Shown in pieces: positions 1 through 6,871 of a DNA stretch of 17,919 nucleotides. The translations under genes were made by a program, and so were the position numbers. Source of the DNA: Actinomycetes bacterium (lineage in GTDB: Bacteria; Actinomycetota; Actinomycetes; Actinomycetales; Cellulomonadaceae); assembly GCA_023389545.1 (NCBI GenBank), contig JAEWEI010000040.1:1-17919 (forward strand). Reading direction: 5' to 3'. The notes beneath the pieces are model-generated. The model was given only the letters and a program-made list of their open reading frames with translations. It searched no databases and was not told the DNA's origin. Positions within the stretch are counted from its first letter, which is position 1. Every line of letters begins with the position of its first letter.

Positions 1-719
1 CGGCGCCGACCGTCCGGGAGGTGGACGCGCCCCGGCAGGGCTCGGTGCTGCGCTCCGGGGGCATGGTCGTCCTGGCCATCGTGTTCGTGGCCATCGGCGC
101 GATCTTCGGCGGCACCGACGTCGCGACCGTCGCCTTCGCCGACGAGCACGGGCGGCCCGACCTCGCGGGTGTGGTGCTCGCCGTGTTCGCGCTCGGCTCG
201 CTGATCTCCGGGCTGCTCTACGGCCTGCGGCACTGGGTGATGGCGCTGTGGAAGCGGTTCGTGATCGGCACCCTCGTGCTGGCCCTCGGCGCCTCGCTGT
301 TCGTGCTGGTCCAGTCCATGGCCGTGCTCGCCGTCGTGATGTTCGTCGCCGGGTTCGCGATCTCCCCCACGATCATCAACGGCAACGGGCTGGTGCAGCA
401 CTTCGTGGCGCGTGAACGCCTCACCGAGGGGCTGACGTGGGTCGGCACCGCGCTCGGCGTGGGCGTCTCCGTCGGGGCCTCCGTGGCGGGCATGGCCATC
501 GACGCGCGCGGGTCCCACGGCGGGTTCGCCGTGGTGGTCGGCGCGGCGGTCCTGGCGGTGCTCGCTGCCGCCGGGTCGATGCGGGTGCTGCGCAAGGGCA
601 CCGTGGACGTCCTCGGGCAGGTGGTCGAGGAGGACACGCTCGGCCAGACGGGCGACTCGGAGGGGACCGTCGCCGCCAGCGAGCCCGAAACCCCCGAGCA
701 GGGGCGTCCCGGGCACTAG
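1..719 (+). CDS. MFS transporter, C-terminal part (5'-truncated by window edge)
   Basis: The frame is open from base 3, so the true start lies left of the window. About 235 residues are visible. They contain about five or six hydrophobic helices (for example VVLAIVFVAIGAIFGG, LAGVVLAVFALGSLISGLLYG, FVIGTLVLALGASLFVLV, AVLAVVMFVAGFAISPTIING, FAVVVGAAVLAVLAAAG) separated by short basic loops, as in the second six-helix half of a major facilitator. A hydrophilic acidic tail of about 40 residues follows the last helix. This half resembles proton-coupled efflux or sugar-efflux MFS proteins of actinobacteria, but the substrate cannot be read from it. The next gene starts 9 bp downstream, so the two are probably co-transcribed. 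The superfamily call is fairly sure; the substrate is unknown. Confidence 0.75.
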   Translation, partial: APTVREVDAPRQGSVLRSGGMVVLAIVFVAIGAIFGGTDVATVAFADEHGRPDLAGVVLAVFALGSLISGLLYGLRHWVMALWKRFVIGTLVLALGASLFVLVQSMAVLAVVMFVAGFAISPTIINGNGLVQHFVARERLTEGLTWVGTALGVGVSVGASVAGMAIDARGSHGGFAVVVGAAVLAVLAAAGSMRVLRKGTVDVLGQVVEEDTLGQTGDSEGTVAASEPETPEQGRPGH

Positions 720-728
720 CCTTCCGGC

Positions 729-1718
729 GTGCTCGACCAAGCCGCCGCACCGCTCGACGCCTCCACGCTGCACGCCCTCGCGACAGTGCTGGCCCCCCTC
801 GGGCCACTCGACCGCGCCGAGCTGCTCACCGGCGGGATGTTCGCCACCACGTACCGGGCCACGCTCGCCGACGGCGCCCGCGTGGTCGTCAAGACGGCGC
901 CCACCGCCACGGACCGGCTGCTGCGCTACGAGCTGGACCTGCTGCGCACCGAGGCGCTGGTGTACGGCCTCGCGGCGGACCGGCCCGATCTGCTCATGCC
1001 GCGCGTGCTGCTGACCGACCTGAGCCGCAGCGTGCTGCCCAGCGATGTGCTGGTGGTCACGCACCTGGACGGGACGCCGCTGGTCGACCTGGGCGAGCTC
1101 GACGAGCCGGCGAACCGCCGCGTGCAGCAGGACCTCGGCGCGTTCATGGCCCGCCTGCACACCGTGCGCGCCGAGCGGTTCGGCTACCCGAACGAGGCCA
1201 CCGGCCTGCACGCCGCCACCTGGCCCGAGGCGTTCGGGGCGATGGTGGGCGCGCTGCTCGACGACGCCGCGGCCTGGGGCGCCGAGGTCCCCGCCGATCG
1301 GGTGCGCGCGGCGCTGGCCCGGCACGGGGCGGCTCTGGCCGAGGTGCGCTCTCCCGCGCTCGTGCACGCCGACCTGTGGGCCGGGAACCTGTTCGTCGAG
1401 CCGGCCACATGCGCCCTCGTCGGGGTCATCGACACCGAGCGCGCCGTGTGGGGCGACCCGCTGCTGGAGCTCGCAGGCGCCGATCAGATGGGCCTGGGGC
1501 CCGTCCCGGAGGCACTGCTCGCGGGCTACGCCTCCGCAGGCGGCCCGCTCCCCGTGGGCACGCCGTCCGGGGACGCCCGCCTGTGGCTCTACCGCTTGTA
1601 CATGAGCCTGGTGCTGTTCGTGGAGATCGCGCCGCGCGGCTATTCGGGCGAGTGGCTCGTGGGCCACCGCGCGAAGGCGTGGGAGAACCTGCACGCGGCG
1701 CTGGACGCGTTGGCCTGA
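729..1718 (+). CDS. APH/fructosamine-kinase-like phosphotransferase
   Basis: This is a 329-residue protein with the aminoglycoside phosphotransferase fold, which transfers the ATP gamma-phosphate to a small molecule in the cytoplasm. Visible motifs are a Gly-rich N-lobe loop (LLTGGMFATTYRA, about residues 33-44), the ATP-binding lysine K55 in VVVKTAP, a candidate helix-C glutamate E75, the catalytic loop LVHADLWAGNLFV with H213, D215 and N220, and the metal-binding IDTE with D235. HADLWAGN resembles the HGDLWSGN form of fructosamine/ketoamine kinases, but the substrate could also be a sugar, choline or an antibiotic. The GTG start is 9 bp after the MFS stop. No good Shine-Dalgarno is visible, and the next ATG would cut into the nucleotide loop, so GTG 729 is preferred. 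It is likely translationally coupled to the transporter gene. Confidence 0.75.
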   Translation: MLDQAAAPLDASTLHALATVLAPLGPLDRAELLTGGMFATTYRATLADGARVVVKTAPTATDRLLRYELDLLRTEALVYGLAADRPDLLMPRVLLTDLSRSVLPSDVLVVTHLDGTPLVDLGELDEPANRRVQQDLGAFMARLHTVRAERFGYPNEATGLHAATWPEAFGAMVGALLDDAAAWGAEVPADRVRAALARHGAALAEVRSPALVHADLWAGNLFVEPATCALVGVIDTERAVWGDPLLELAGADQMGLGPVPEALLAGYASAGGPLPVGTPSGDARLWLYRLYMSLVLFVEIAPRGYSGEWLVGHRAKAWENLHAALDALA

Positions 1719-1821
1719 GCGCGCGGACGCGGGTCCCACGCGCCGCGTGACGGCGACGGTGTGCGCGATGTCGCACGTCGGCCCGGGTGCGGCCCGCCGA
1801 TTGCCGGACCACGATGAGAGC

Positions 1822-1845
1822 GGCCAGCACCCCGGCCAGCACCCC
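1822..1845 (+). repeat. 12-bp tandem duplication in the poxB leader
   Basis: The unit GGCCAGCACCCC occurs twice head to tail (1822-1833 and 1834-1845), ending 4 bp before the poxB Shine-Dalgarno (GGAGG, 1850-1854). It lies in the untranslated leader if ATG 1861 is the start. It is probably a slippage duplication, and no function is evident. Confidence 0.6.
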
Positions 1846-1860
1846 CCGTGGAGGTTCGTC

Positions 1861-3630
1861 ATGGCACACCAGAACGTCGCCGAGCAGCTCGTCGCCCAGA
1901 TCATCGCCGCCGGGGCGCGGCACGTGTACGGCATCGTCGGCGACAGCCTCAACCCCATCGTCGACGCGATCCGGCGGGCGGCGAAGGACGGCGCCGACAT
2001 CGCCTGGGTGCAGGTGCGGCATGAGGAGTCGGCGGCGTTCGCGGCCGCCGCGGAGGCCGAGCTGACGGGACGGCTGGCGGTGTGCGCGGGGTCCTGCGGA
2101 CCGGGCAACCTGCATCTGATCAACGGCCTGTACGACGCGAACCGCTCACGGGTGCCGGTGCTCGCGATCGCCTCGCACATTCCCAGCCCGCAGATCGGCA
2201 CCGGGTTCTTCCAGGAGACCCACCCCGATCGGCTGTTCACCGAGTGCTCGGTGTTCTCCGAGATGATCTCGACAGCCGCCCAGGCGCCTCGGGTGATCCG
2301 ATCCGCGATCCACCACGCGTACGGCGCCCCGGGCGTCGCGGTGCTGACGCTGCCCGGCGACGTCGCGGAACTCGAGGCGCCCCCGATCGTCCCCGACGTG
2401 CTGACTCCCCCGGAGCCGCCGCGCGTGGTGCCGCATGAGGACGCGCTCGAACGGCTCGCGGCGGTGATCGACGACGCCAAGAAGGTCACGATCTTCGCGG
2501 GCGCGGGGGTGCGCGGCGCGCATGACGACGTGATCGCGCTCGCCGAGCGGCTCCACGCGCCCATCGGGCACACGCTGCGCGGCAAGGAGTGGATCCAGTA
2601 CGACAACCCGTTCGACGTGGGCATGACGGGCCTGCTGGGGTACGGCGCCTGCCAGGCGGCGCTCGACGGCGCGGACCTGGTGCTCATGCTGGGCACGGAC
2701 TTCCCCTACGACCAGTTCCTGCCGTCGGACGTGGTCACCGCCCAGGTCGACATCGAGCCCACGCGGCTGGGGCGGCGCACCCGACAGGACGTCGCGGTGG
2801 TGGGCGACGTCGGGGAGACCGTCCGGGCGCTGCTGCCGCGCGTGCAGCGCAAGAGGTCGCACCGGTTCCTCGACCAGATGCTTCAGAAGCATGAGCGGGC
2901 CATGTCGGGCGTGGTCGGCGCGTACACCAAGGACGTGGAGCGCCACACCCCCATCCACCCCGAGTTCGCGGCGGTGCTGCTCGACGAGGAGGCGCCTGAG
3001 GACGCGGTGTTCACCGTCGACACCGGCATGTGCAACGTGTGGGCCGCGCGCTACCTCACGCCCAGCCCCCAGCGCAGGGTCATCGGCTCGTTCCTGCACG
3101 GCTCGATGGCCAACGCCGTGCCGCACGCCATCGGCGCCGCGCATGCCGACCGGGACCAGGGCCGCCCGGCCCGTCCCGTCATCGCCCTCGCCGGAGACGG
3201 CGGCCTGTCGATGCTGCTCGGGGAGCTCATCACCCTGGTGCAGTACAACCTGCCGGTGAAGGTCGTCCTGTTCGACAACGCGACGCTCGGCATGGTCCGG
3301 CTCGAGATGCTGGTGGACGGCCTGCCGTCGTTCGGCACCGACTCGCCTTCCGTCGACTACGCAGGCGTTGCCCGGTCGCTGGGCATCCACGCCGAGCGTG
3401 TCGAGGACCCCGGCCGCGTCCGGGACGCGCTGCGTGAGGCCCTCGCGCACGACGGTCCCGCGCTGGTCGACCTGGTGACCGACCCGCGCGCGTTGTCCCT
3501 GCCGCCGAAGATCACGCGGCAGCAGGTGGCCGGCTTCACGGCGGCCATGAGCAAGGAGATCCTGGGCGGCGGGATGGGCGAGGTCATGGCCATGGCCCGC
3601 TCGAACCTGCGCAACGTGCCACGGCCCTGA
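1861..3630 (+). CDS. poxB: Pyruvate dehydrogenase (quinone) / pyruvate oxidase PoxB
   Basis: This is a 589-residue TPP- and FAD-dependent enzyme that decarboxylates pyruvate to acetate and CO2 and passes electrons to the membrane quinone pool. It aligns from memory with E. coli PoxB nearly end to end. RHEESAAFAAAAEAEL carries the catalytic glutamate (E55), followed by LAVCAGSCGPGNLHLINGLY, IGTGFFQETHP, LRGKEWIQYDNPFDVGMTGL and the TPP/Mg motif beginning at G445-D446-G447. The C-terminus (QVAGFTAAMSKEIL...) corresponds to the part that binds lipid in E. coli PoxB. The ATG at 1861 is chosen because GGAGG (1850-1854) lies six bases upstream and the protein then starts like the family; an in-frame GTG at 1747 would add 38 unrelated residues. 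It stands alone, 142 bp after the kinase gene and 104 bp before gntK. Confidence 0.93.
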   Translation: MAHQNVAEQLVAQIIAAGARHVYGIVGDSLNPIVDAIRRAAKDGADIAWVQVRHEESAAFAAAAEAELTGRLAVCAGSCGPGNLHLINGLYDANRSRVPVLAIASHIPSPQIGTGFFQETHPDRLFTECSVFSEMISTAAQAPRVIRSAIHHAYGAPGVAVLTLPGDVAELEAPPIVPDVLTPPEPPRVVPHEDALERLAAVIDDAKKVTIFAGAGVRGAHDDVIALAERLHAPIGHTLRGKEWIQYDNPFDVGMTGLLGYGACQAALDGADLVLMLGTDFPYDQFLPSDVVTAQVDIEPTRLGRRTRQDVAVVGDVGETVRALLPRVQRKRSHRFLDQMLQKHERAMSGVVGAYTKDVERHTPIHPEFAAVLLDEEAPEDAVFTVDTGMCNVWAARYLTPSPQRRVIGSFLHGSMANAVPHAIGAAHADRDQGRPARPVIALAGDGGLSMLLGELITLVQYNLPVKVVLFDNATLGMVRLEMLVDGLPSFGTDSPSVDYAGVARSLGIHAERVEDPGRVRDALREALAHDGPALVDLVTDPRALSLPPKITRQQVAGFTAAMSKEILGGGMGEVMAMARSNLRNVPRP

Positions 3631-3734
3631 CCTCCGCCTGGGGCTCGGCGCGATCACGGCTCGGTACGATCGCTGTTCGCGCGCCGCAGCCCCGGGGCGC
3701 TGACGCGGACGCACCGAGGAGAGCTAGAGGGTCG

Positions 3735-4250
3735 ATGTCGGACGTGCAGCACGTGGTGGTCATGGGAGTCTCCGGCTCGGGGAAGACCACCGTCGCCCAG
3801 CTCGTCGCGGAGCGCCTGCACCGCCCGTTCCTCGAGGCGGACGACCAGCACCCGCCCGCCAACGTGGCCAAGATGGCGGCTGGCAACCCGCTCACCGACC
3901 AGGACCGCGAGCCGTGGCTCGGGCTGCTGCGGGACTGGCTGGCCGAGCAGACCCGCGCGGGCCGGTCGAGCGTGCTCACCTGCTCGGCGCTCAAGGTCGC
4001 CTACCGCGACGTGCTCCGCGCCGGCGGGCCCGTGCTGTTCGTCCACCTGCACGTCACACCCGAGATCCTCGCGGAGCGCATGGGGCAGCGCGTCGGGCAC
4101 TTCATGCCGCCCACGCTGCTGGGCTCCCAGCTCGCCGCGTTGGAGCCGTTGCTGCCCACCGAGGCCGGGTTCACGCTCGACGCCACGGGCACGGCGGAGG
4201 ACCTGGCCGCCCAGATCGCCGAGCGGGTGCGCGCTACCTCAGTCGCCTAG
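3735..4250 (+). CDS. gntK: Gluconokinase
   Basis: This 171-residue cytoplasmic kinase phosphorylates gluconate to 6-phosphogluconate, the entry to the pentose phosphate pathway. The P-loop GVSGSGKTT (residues 11-19) is followed by the gluconokinase signature EADDQHPPANVAKMAAGNPLTDQDREPWL, then CSALKVAYRD and GHFMPPTLLGSQLAALE, all in the expected order and at normal family length. The ATG start has purine-rich ribosome-binding sequence in front (AGAGGG at 3726-3731, plus GAGGAGAG at 3716-3723). A TACGAT hexamer at 3665-3670 could be a -10 element, but no convincing -35 accompanies it. No gluconate permease or regulator is adjacent. The gene converges on the FAD/Rieske gene with only 8 bp between the stop codons and no obvious terminator. 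Confidence 0.93.
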   Translation: MSDVQHVVVMGVSGSGKTTVAQLVAERLHRPFLEADDQHPPANVAKMAAGNPLTDQDREPWLGLLRDWLAEQTRAGRSSVLTCSALKVAYRDVLRAGGPVLFVHLHVTPEILAERMGQRVGHFMPPTLLGSQLAALEPLLPTEAGFTLDATGTAEDLAAQIAERVRATSVA

Positions 4251-4258
4251 ACGGACGG

Positions 4259-5878
4259 CTAGTCGGCCGGCGCCGGCGCTGGCGAGTCCATGCCCGGCAC
4301 CTGCCTGCGGCGCGGCGGCTGGGCGGGCGCCGTGGGCTCCAACGGCGTGGTGGCAGGGCCTTCCAACGGCGACCCCGTCGCGTCGAAGCGTGAGCCGTGC
4401 AGCGGGCAGTCCCAGGTGCGCTCCGCGTCGTTCCACGTGACGATCCCGCCCAAGTGCGTGCACACCGCCGAGACCCGGCGGGTCACCCCGCCCACCGTGC
4501 ACACCGCCTCCGGGTGCCGGAACTGGGCGCGCTCGACGCGCCCTTGCCCCTCGGGAGGGGTGGGCCGTTCTGCCACCGCGGGCCACGGGCGCAGCCAGTC
4601 CGACGCCAGGCGCACACCCACCTCCCCGTTCCACTTGGCGGCGGTCCCCGCGCCCTTCACCAACTCGCGCGGCCGCCACGGCCGCCAGTCGGCCGCCCAG
4701 CGGGGCGGGTGGTCGCCCAGCAACTCGGCAGCCATCACCAGCGCGGCCGCGACCGCGGAGGTCATCCCCCACTTGTCGTATCCGCTCGCGAACAGCACCC
4801 GGCCGTTCGCCGGGACGAGCCGGCCCACCAGCGGCAGCCCGTCCGCTGAGGCGTAGTCCTGCGCCGACCAGGAGTGGGTCGCCACAGCGCCCGGGAAGTG
4901 CCGCTCCGTCCAGCGGGTGAGCCGGCGCACGTGGGCGCTCGTCGGGCCGCCGTGTCCCGTGACATGGCCCGCGCCGCCGATCAGCAGCATCTCGCCGGCG
5001 TCCGTCCCCGCGTCGCCGCCAGTGACCACAGGCGTGGTGCGCACCGAACGCGTGTCGCCGTCCGCCGACAGGTACATCCCGGGTGGCAACTCGCCCGGGG
5101 CCCGGAACGCGAGCGCGTAGGACCTGCGCGGCTGGAGCCGGGCGAAGAACCCGCCCCGGTCCAAGATGGGGGTGCCCGTGGCCAGCACCACGGTGTCGCA
5201 GCGGGTCTCCCCGCGCGTCGTGCGCAGCACGTACGTGCCCGACGGCTCCCGGTGCGCGCCCAGCACCCGGGCGCGGTCCACGATGCGCCCGCCGCGCGCC
5301 ACCAGGTCCTCGGCGAGCGCCGCCAGCACATTCATCGGGTCGAGCTGCGCCTGATCGGCCAACTCCACGGCGCCCACCACCGCCGCTGGCAACTCCAGAT
5401 GGTCGCGCCACTCGACCGGCAACCCGAGCCGCTCGGCCACGCGCATCTCCTCGGCGACCCGGGCCAGGCCGGGCCCCGTGGTCGCATACGTCACCGCGGG
5501 CCGCCGCTGATACGCGACGCCATGCTCATCGCAGTAGCGCAGCAGCCAGTCCATGCCCTCCCGGCTGCCCTCCAGGTACGACTGCTGCACCGGCTCCGGG
5601 TGCCGGCGCGCGATCGAGGACAGCCGGGTCCCCTGCAACAGGCTCACCTTGGCCGTGGAACGCCCGGTGGTCCCGGCGCCGACCCAGCGCGACTCCACCA
5701 CCACCACCGACCAGCCCGCTCGGGCCAGCAACAGTGCCGTGGTCAAGCCGGTCAGGCCGGCGCCGACGACCACCACGTCATGCGGATCCGCCAGCTCGTC
5801 GGACGGCCCCGCGCCGCCATCGGTGGCGAGGGCACGTGCGTCAAGCCGGTCGAGCCACAGCGACGTGCGCGCGACCAT
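4259..5878 (-). CDS. FAD-dependent oxidoreductase with C-terminal Rieske [2Fe-2S] domain
   Basis: This is a 539-residue two-domain redox protein. The N-terminal DAO-type domain has the dinucleotide motif VVVVGAGLTGLTTALLLARAG (G39, G41, G44) and the FAD-side segment GAGTTGRSTAKVSLLQG. The distal flavin region (SADGLPLVGRL...VLFASGYDKWGMTSA) lies near residues 350-385. The C-terminal Rieske domain has C473-x-H475 in CTHLGG and C491-x2-H494 in CPLHGSRF, the four ligands of a 2Fe-2S cluster. Such fusions are known among bacterial amine/glycine-oxidase-like proteins, but the substrate is not established. No Tat or Sec signal is seen, so it is probably cytoplasmic. ATG 5878 is 6 bp after the stop of the YtxH-like gene; no strong Shine-Dalgarno is visible, suggesting coupling to it. 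Confidence 0.88.
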   Translation of the reverse strand: MVARTSLWLDRLDARALATDGGAGPSDELADPHDVVVVGAGLTGLTTALLLARAGWSVVVVESRWVGAGTTGRSTAKVSLLQGTRLSSIARRHPEPVQQSYLEGSREGMDWLLRYCDEHGVAYQRRPAVTYATTGPGLARVAEEMRVAERLGLPVEWRDHLELPAAVVGAVELADQAQLDPMNVLAALAEDLVARGGRIVDRARVLGAHREPSGTYVLRTTRGETRCDTVVLATGTPILDRGGFFARLQPRRSYALAFRAPGELPPGMYLSADGDTRSVRTTPVVTGGDAGTDAGEMLLIGGAGHVTGHGGPTSAHVRRLTRWTERHFPGAVATHSWSAQDYASADGLPLVGRLVPANGRVLFASGYDKWGMTSAVAAALVMAAELLGDHPPRWAADWRPWRPRELVKGAGTAAKWNGEVGVRLASDWLRPWPAVAERPTPPEGQGRVERAQFRHPEAVCTVGGVTRRVSAVCTHLGGIVTWNDAERTWDCPLHGSRFDATGSPLEGPATTPLEPTAPAQPPRRRQVPGMDSPAPAPAD

Positions 5879-5884
5879 GGTGGA

Positions 5885-6250
5885 TCAGGGCGTGGACCGG
5901 TAGCCGGAGCCGCTGGACCCGCCGAGGTCCGAGCCGCCGGACGAGCCGCTCGTCGACGATCCCGGAGTCGAGGAGCCGGTCGTCGAGGAGCCGGTCGTCG
6001 ACGTGCCGCTCGTCGAGGAGCTGGGCGACGAGACGTCGGGCGAGGGGCTGGCCCACGGGTCCTCCGAGGACGACCCGGAAGACCCGGACGTGGCCTTGTT
6101 GCGGAGGTCCCCGACCTTCTCCTGCACCCGGGGGTCGTTCCACGACTCAGTCAGCTTGGACTTGGCCTTGGTGAGCTTCTCGCGACCGGCCGGGGTCCCG
6201 AGCAGGTACCCGAGTCCGGCTCCGAGGACGAATGCTGCCTTGCCCTTCAT
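5885..6250 (-). CDS. YtxH-like small membrane-associated protein with Ser/Thr/Gly repeat tail
   Basis: This is a 121-residue protein. Residues 1-20 (MKGKAAFVLGAGLGYLLGTP) form a short Gly-rich hydrophobic segment followed by AGREKL, the typical start of YtxH/general-stress membrane proteins. Residues 22-53 are a charged, helix-prone stretch (TKAKSKLTESWNDPRVQEKVGDLRNKA). Residues 54-121 are almost all Ser, Thr, Gly and Pro and are probably disordered. ATG 6250 is chosen because AGGAAA and GGAGG (CCTCC on the plus strand, 6258-6262) lie seven bases upstream; a start at 6268 would put the Shine-Dalgarno inside the gene. It is followed after 6 bp by the FAD/Rieske gene. The family is associated with stress, but the molecular role is unknown. 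Confidence 0.72.
   Translation of the reverse strand: MKGKAAFVLGAGLGYLLGTPAGREKLTKAKSKLTESWNDPRVQEKVGDLRNKATSGSSGSSSEDPWASPSPDVSSPSSSTSGTSTTGSSTTGSSTPGSSTSGSSGGSDLGGSSGSGYRSTP
5940..6029 (-). repeat. Six tandem 15-bp units encoding an SSTxG pentapeptide repeat
   Basis: Six consecutive 15-bp units lie inside the tail of the YtxH-like gene. The units at 5970-5984 and 5985-5999 are identical (GAGGAGCCGGTCGTC on the plus strand); the flanking four (5940-5954, 5955-5969, 6000-6014, 6015-6029) are diverged copies. Each encodes one pentapeptide of the type S-S-T-S/T/P-G. Copy-number change would keep the frame. Confidence 0.75.
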
Positions 6251-6309
6251 GTACTTTCCTCCACTCACTCGAGTCCGTCGTGCAGACGAGCGTAGGCGGG
6301 GGCACGCAC

Positions 6310-6354
6310 GCCCGCCTCCTAGCAGAGTCCATGGGACTCGGCCAGGAGGCGGGC
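6310..6354 (-). terminator. Strong two-tier hairpin downstream of the Cys-rich protein gene
   Basis: An outer 11-bp perfect stem pairs GCCCGCCTCCT (6310-6320) with AGGAGGCGGGC (6344-6354). Inside it, GAGTCC (6325-6330) pairs with GGACTC (6334-6339) around a 3-nt loop. It sits 22 bp past the stop of the minus-strand Cys-rich gene and 59 bp before the YtxH-like start. There is no T-run, as is common for high-GC terminators, so an intrinsic terminator or 3'-end stabiliser is the likeliest role. Confidence 0.6.
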
Positions 6355-6376
6355 GCCGTGCCGGGCAGCGTCCTGG

Positions 6377-6778
6377 TCAGGGCATCGCGTCCAGCAGCGC
6401 GCGGCAGGCCGCCTCGCACTCGCGACAGGCGTCCGCGCACACCCGGCAGTGCTCGTGCATGCCGGCATGCTGCGCGCACTCGTCGCCGCAGGCACGGCAG
6501 GCGGCGATGCAGGCCTCCAGGTGGGCGCGGGTGACGCTGACGTCATACCCGCCGTGACGCGACAGGATGCGCGCCGTGGCGGTGCAGCTGTCCGCACAGT
6601 CCAGGTCGGAGGTGATGCATGCCCGCAGGTCGGCGACCATCTCCTCGCTCAGACACGCGTCGGCGCAGGCGGTGCATGCCTGCGCGCAGCTCACAAGCGA
6701 CTCGATCGCCCGGCCGAGGAGGCCGCGGTCGAGGGTGATCTCCGCCGGGTACGCGTCGAGCATCGCCATGGTCTTCAT
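6377..6778 (-). CDS. Cytosolic copper-storage-type four-helix bundle protein (Csp/DUF326-like)
   Basis: This 133-residue protein has 16 cysteines arranged along helices: C31, C35, C38, C42; C54, C61, C65; C90, C94, C97, C101; C111, C114, C118, C121, C125, plus His residues in HAGMHEHC (104-110). CxxxC and CxxC spacing on successive helices is the pattern of Csp copper-storage proteins, whose four-helix bundles bind many Cu(I) ions through inward-facing Cys. There is no signal peptide, so it resembles the cytosolic Csp3 type. ATG 6778 is preferred because GGAGAG precedes it at good spacing; an in-frame ATG at 6790 would overlap that site and add MESA. It ends at a strong hairpin. No CsoR, CopA or other copper gene is adjacent. 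Copper binding is inferred from family and Cys pattern. Confidence 0.83.
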   Translation of the reverse strand: MKTMAMLDAYPAEITLDRGLLGRAIESLVSCAQACTACADACLSEEMVADLRACITSDLDCADSCTATARILSRHGGYDVSVTRAHLEACIAACRACGDECAQHAGMHEHCRVCADACRECEAACRALLDAMP

Positions 6779-6871
6779 CGCACTCTCCATTCGCCTTCAC
6801 GCCAGCAAGGTGCCGACCCTTGGGACGCTAAGAGCGAGTCCGGGCGCCCGCATCTGCGGCGGCGAGACGGG

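Noticed and set aside
437..1750. Long plus-strand open frame (437 codons) overlapping the MFS and kinase genes
   Set aside because: Its translation is almost all Arg, Gly, Ala and Pro with no motif, the usual shadow frame in GC-rich DNA; the kinase frame beneath has clear catalytic motifs.
1747..1860. Upstream in-frame extension of poxB
   Set aside because: The added residues do not resemble the family, and the GGAGG site points to ATG 1861.
2146..3714. 522-codon antisense frame across poxB
   Set aside because: Arg/His/Val-rich low-complexity translation with no domain; poxB on the other strand is unmistakable.
4251..4275. Terminator between the convergent gntK and FAD/Rieske genes
   Set aside because: Short CTAG and GCCGGC palindromes are present, but no stable stem with a proper loop could be drawn.
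6779..6815. CueR-like copper operator (CCTT...AAGG, minus strand) upstream of the Cys-rich gene
   Set aside because: Arms are only 4 bp, and the site would end about three bases before the upstream ATG, too close for a MerR-type promoter.
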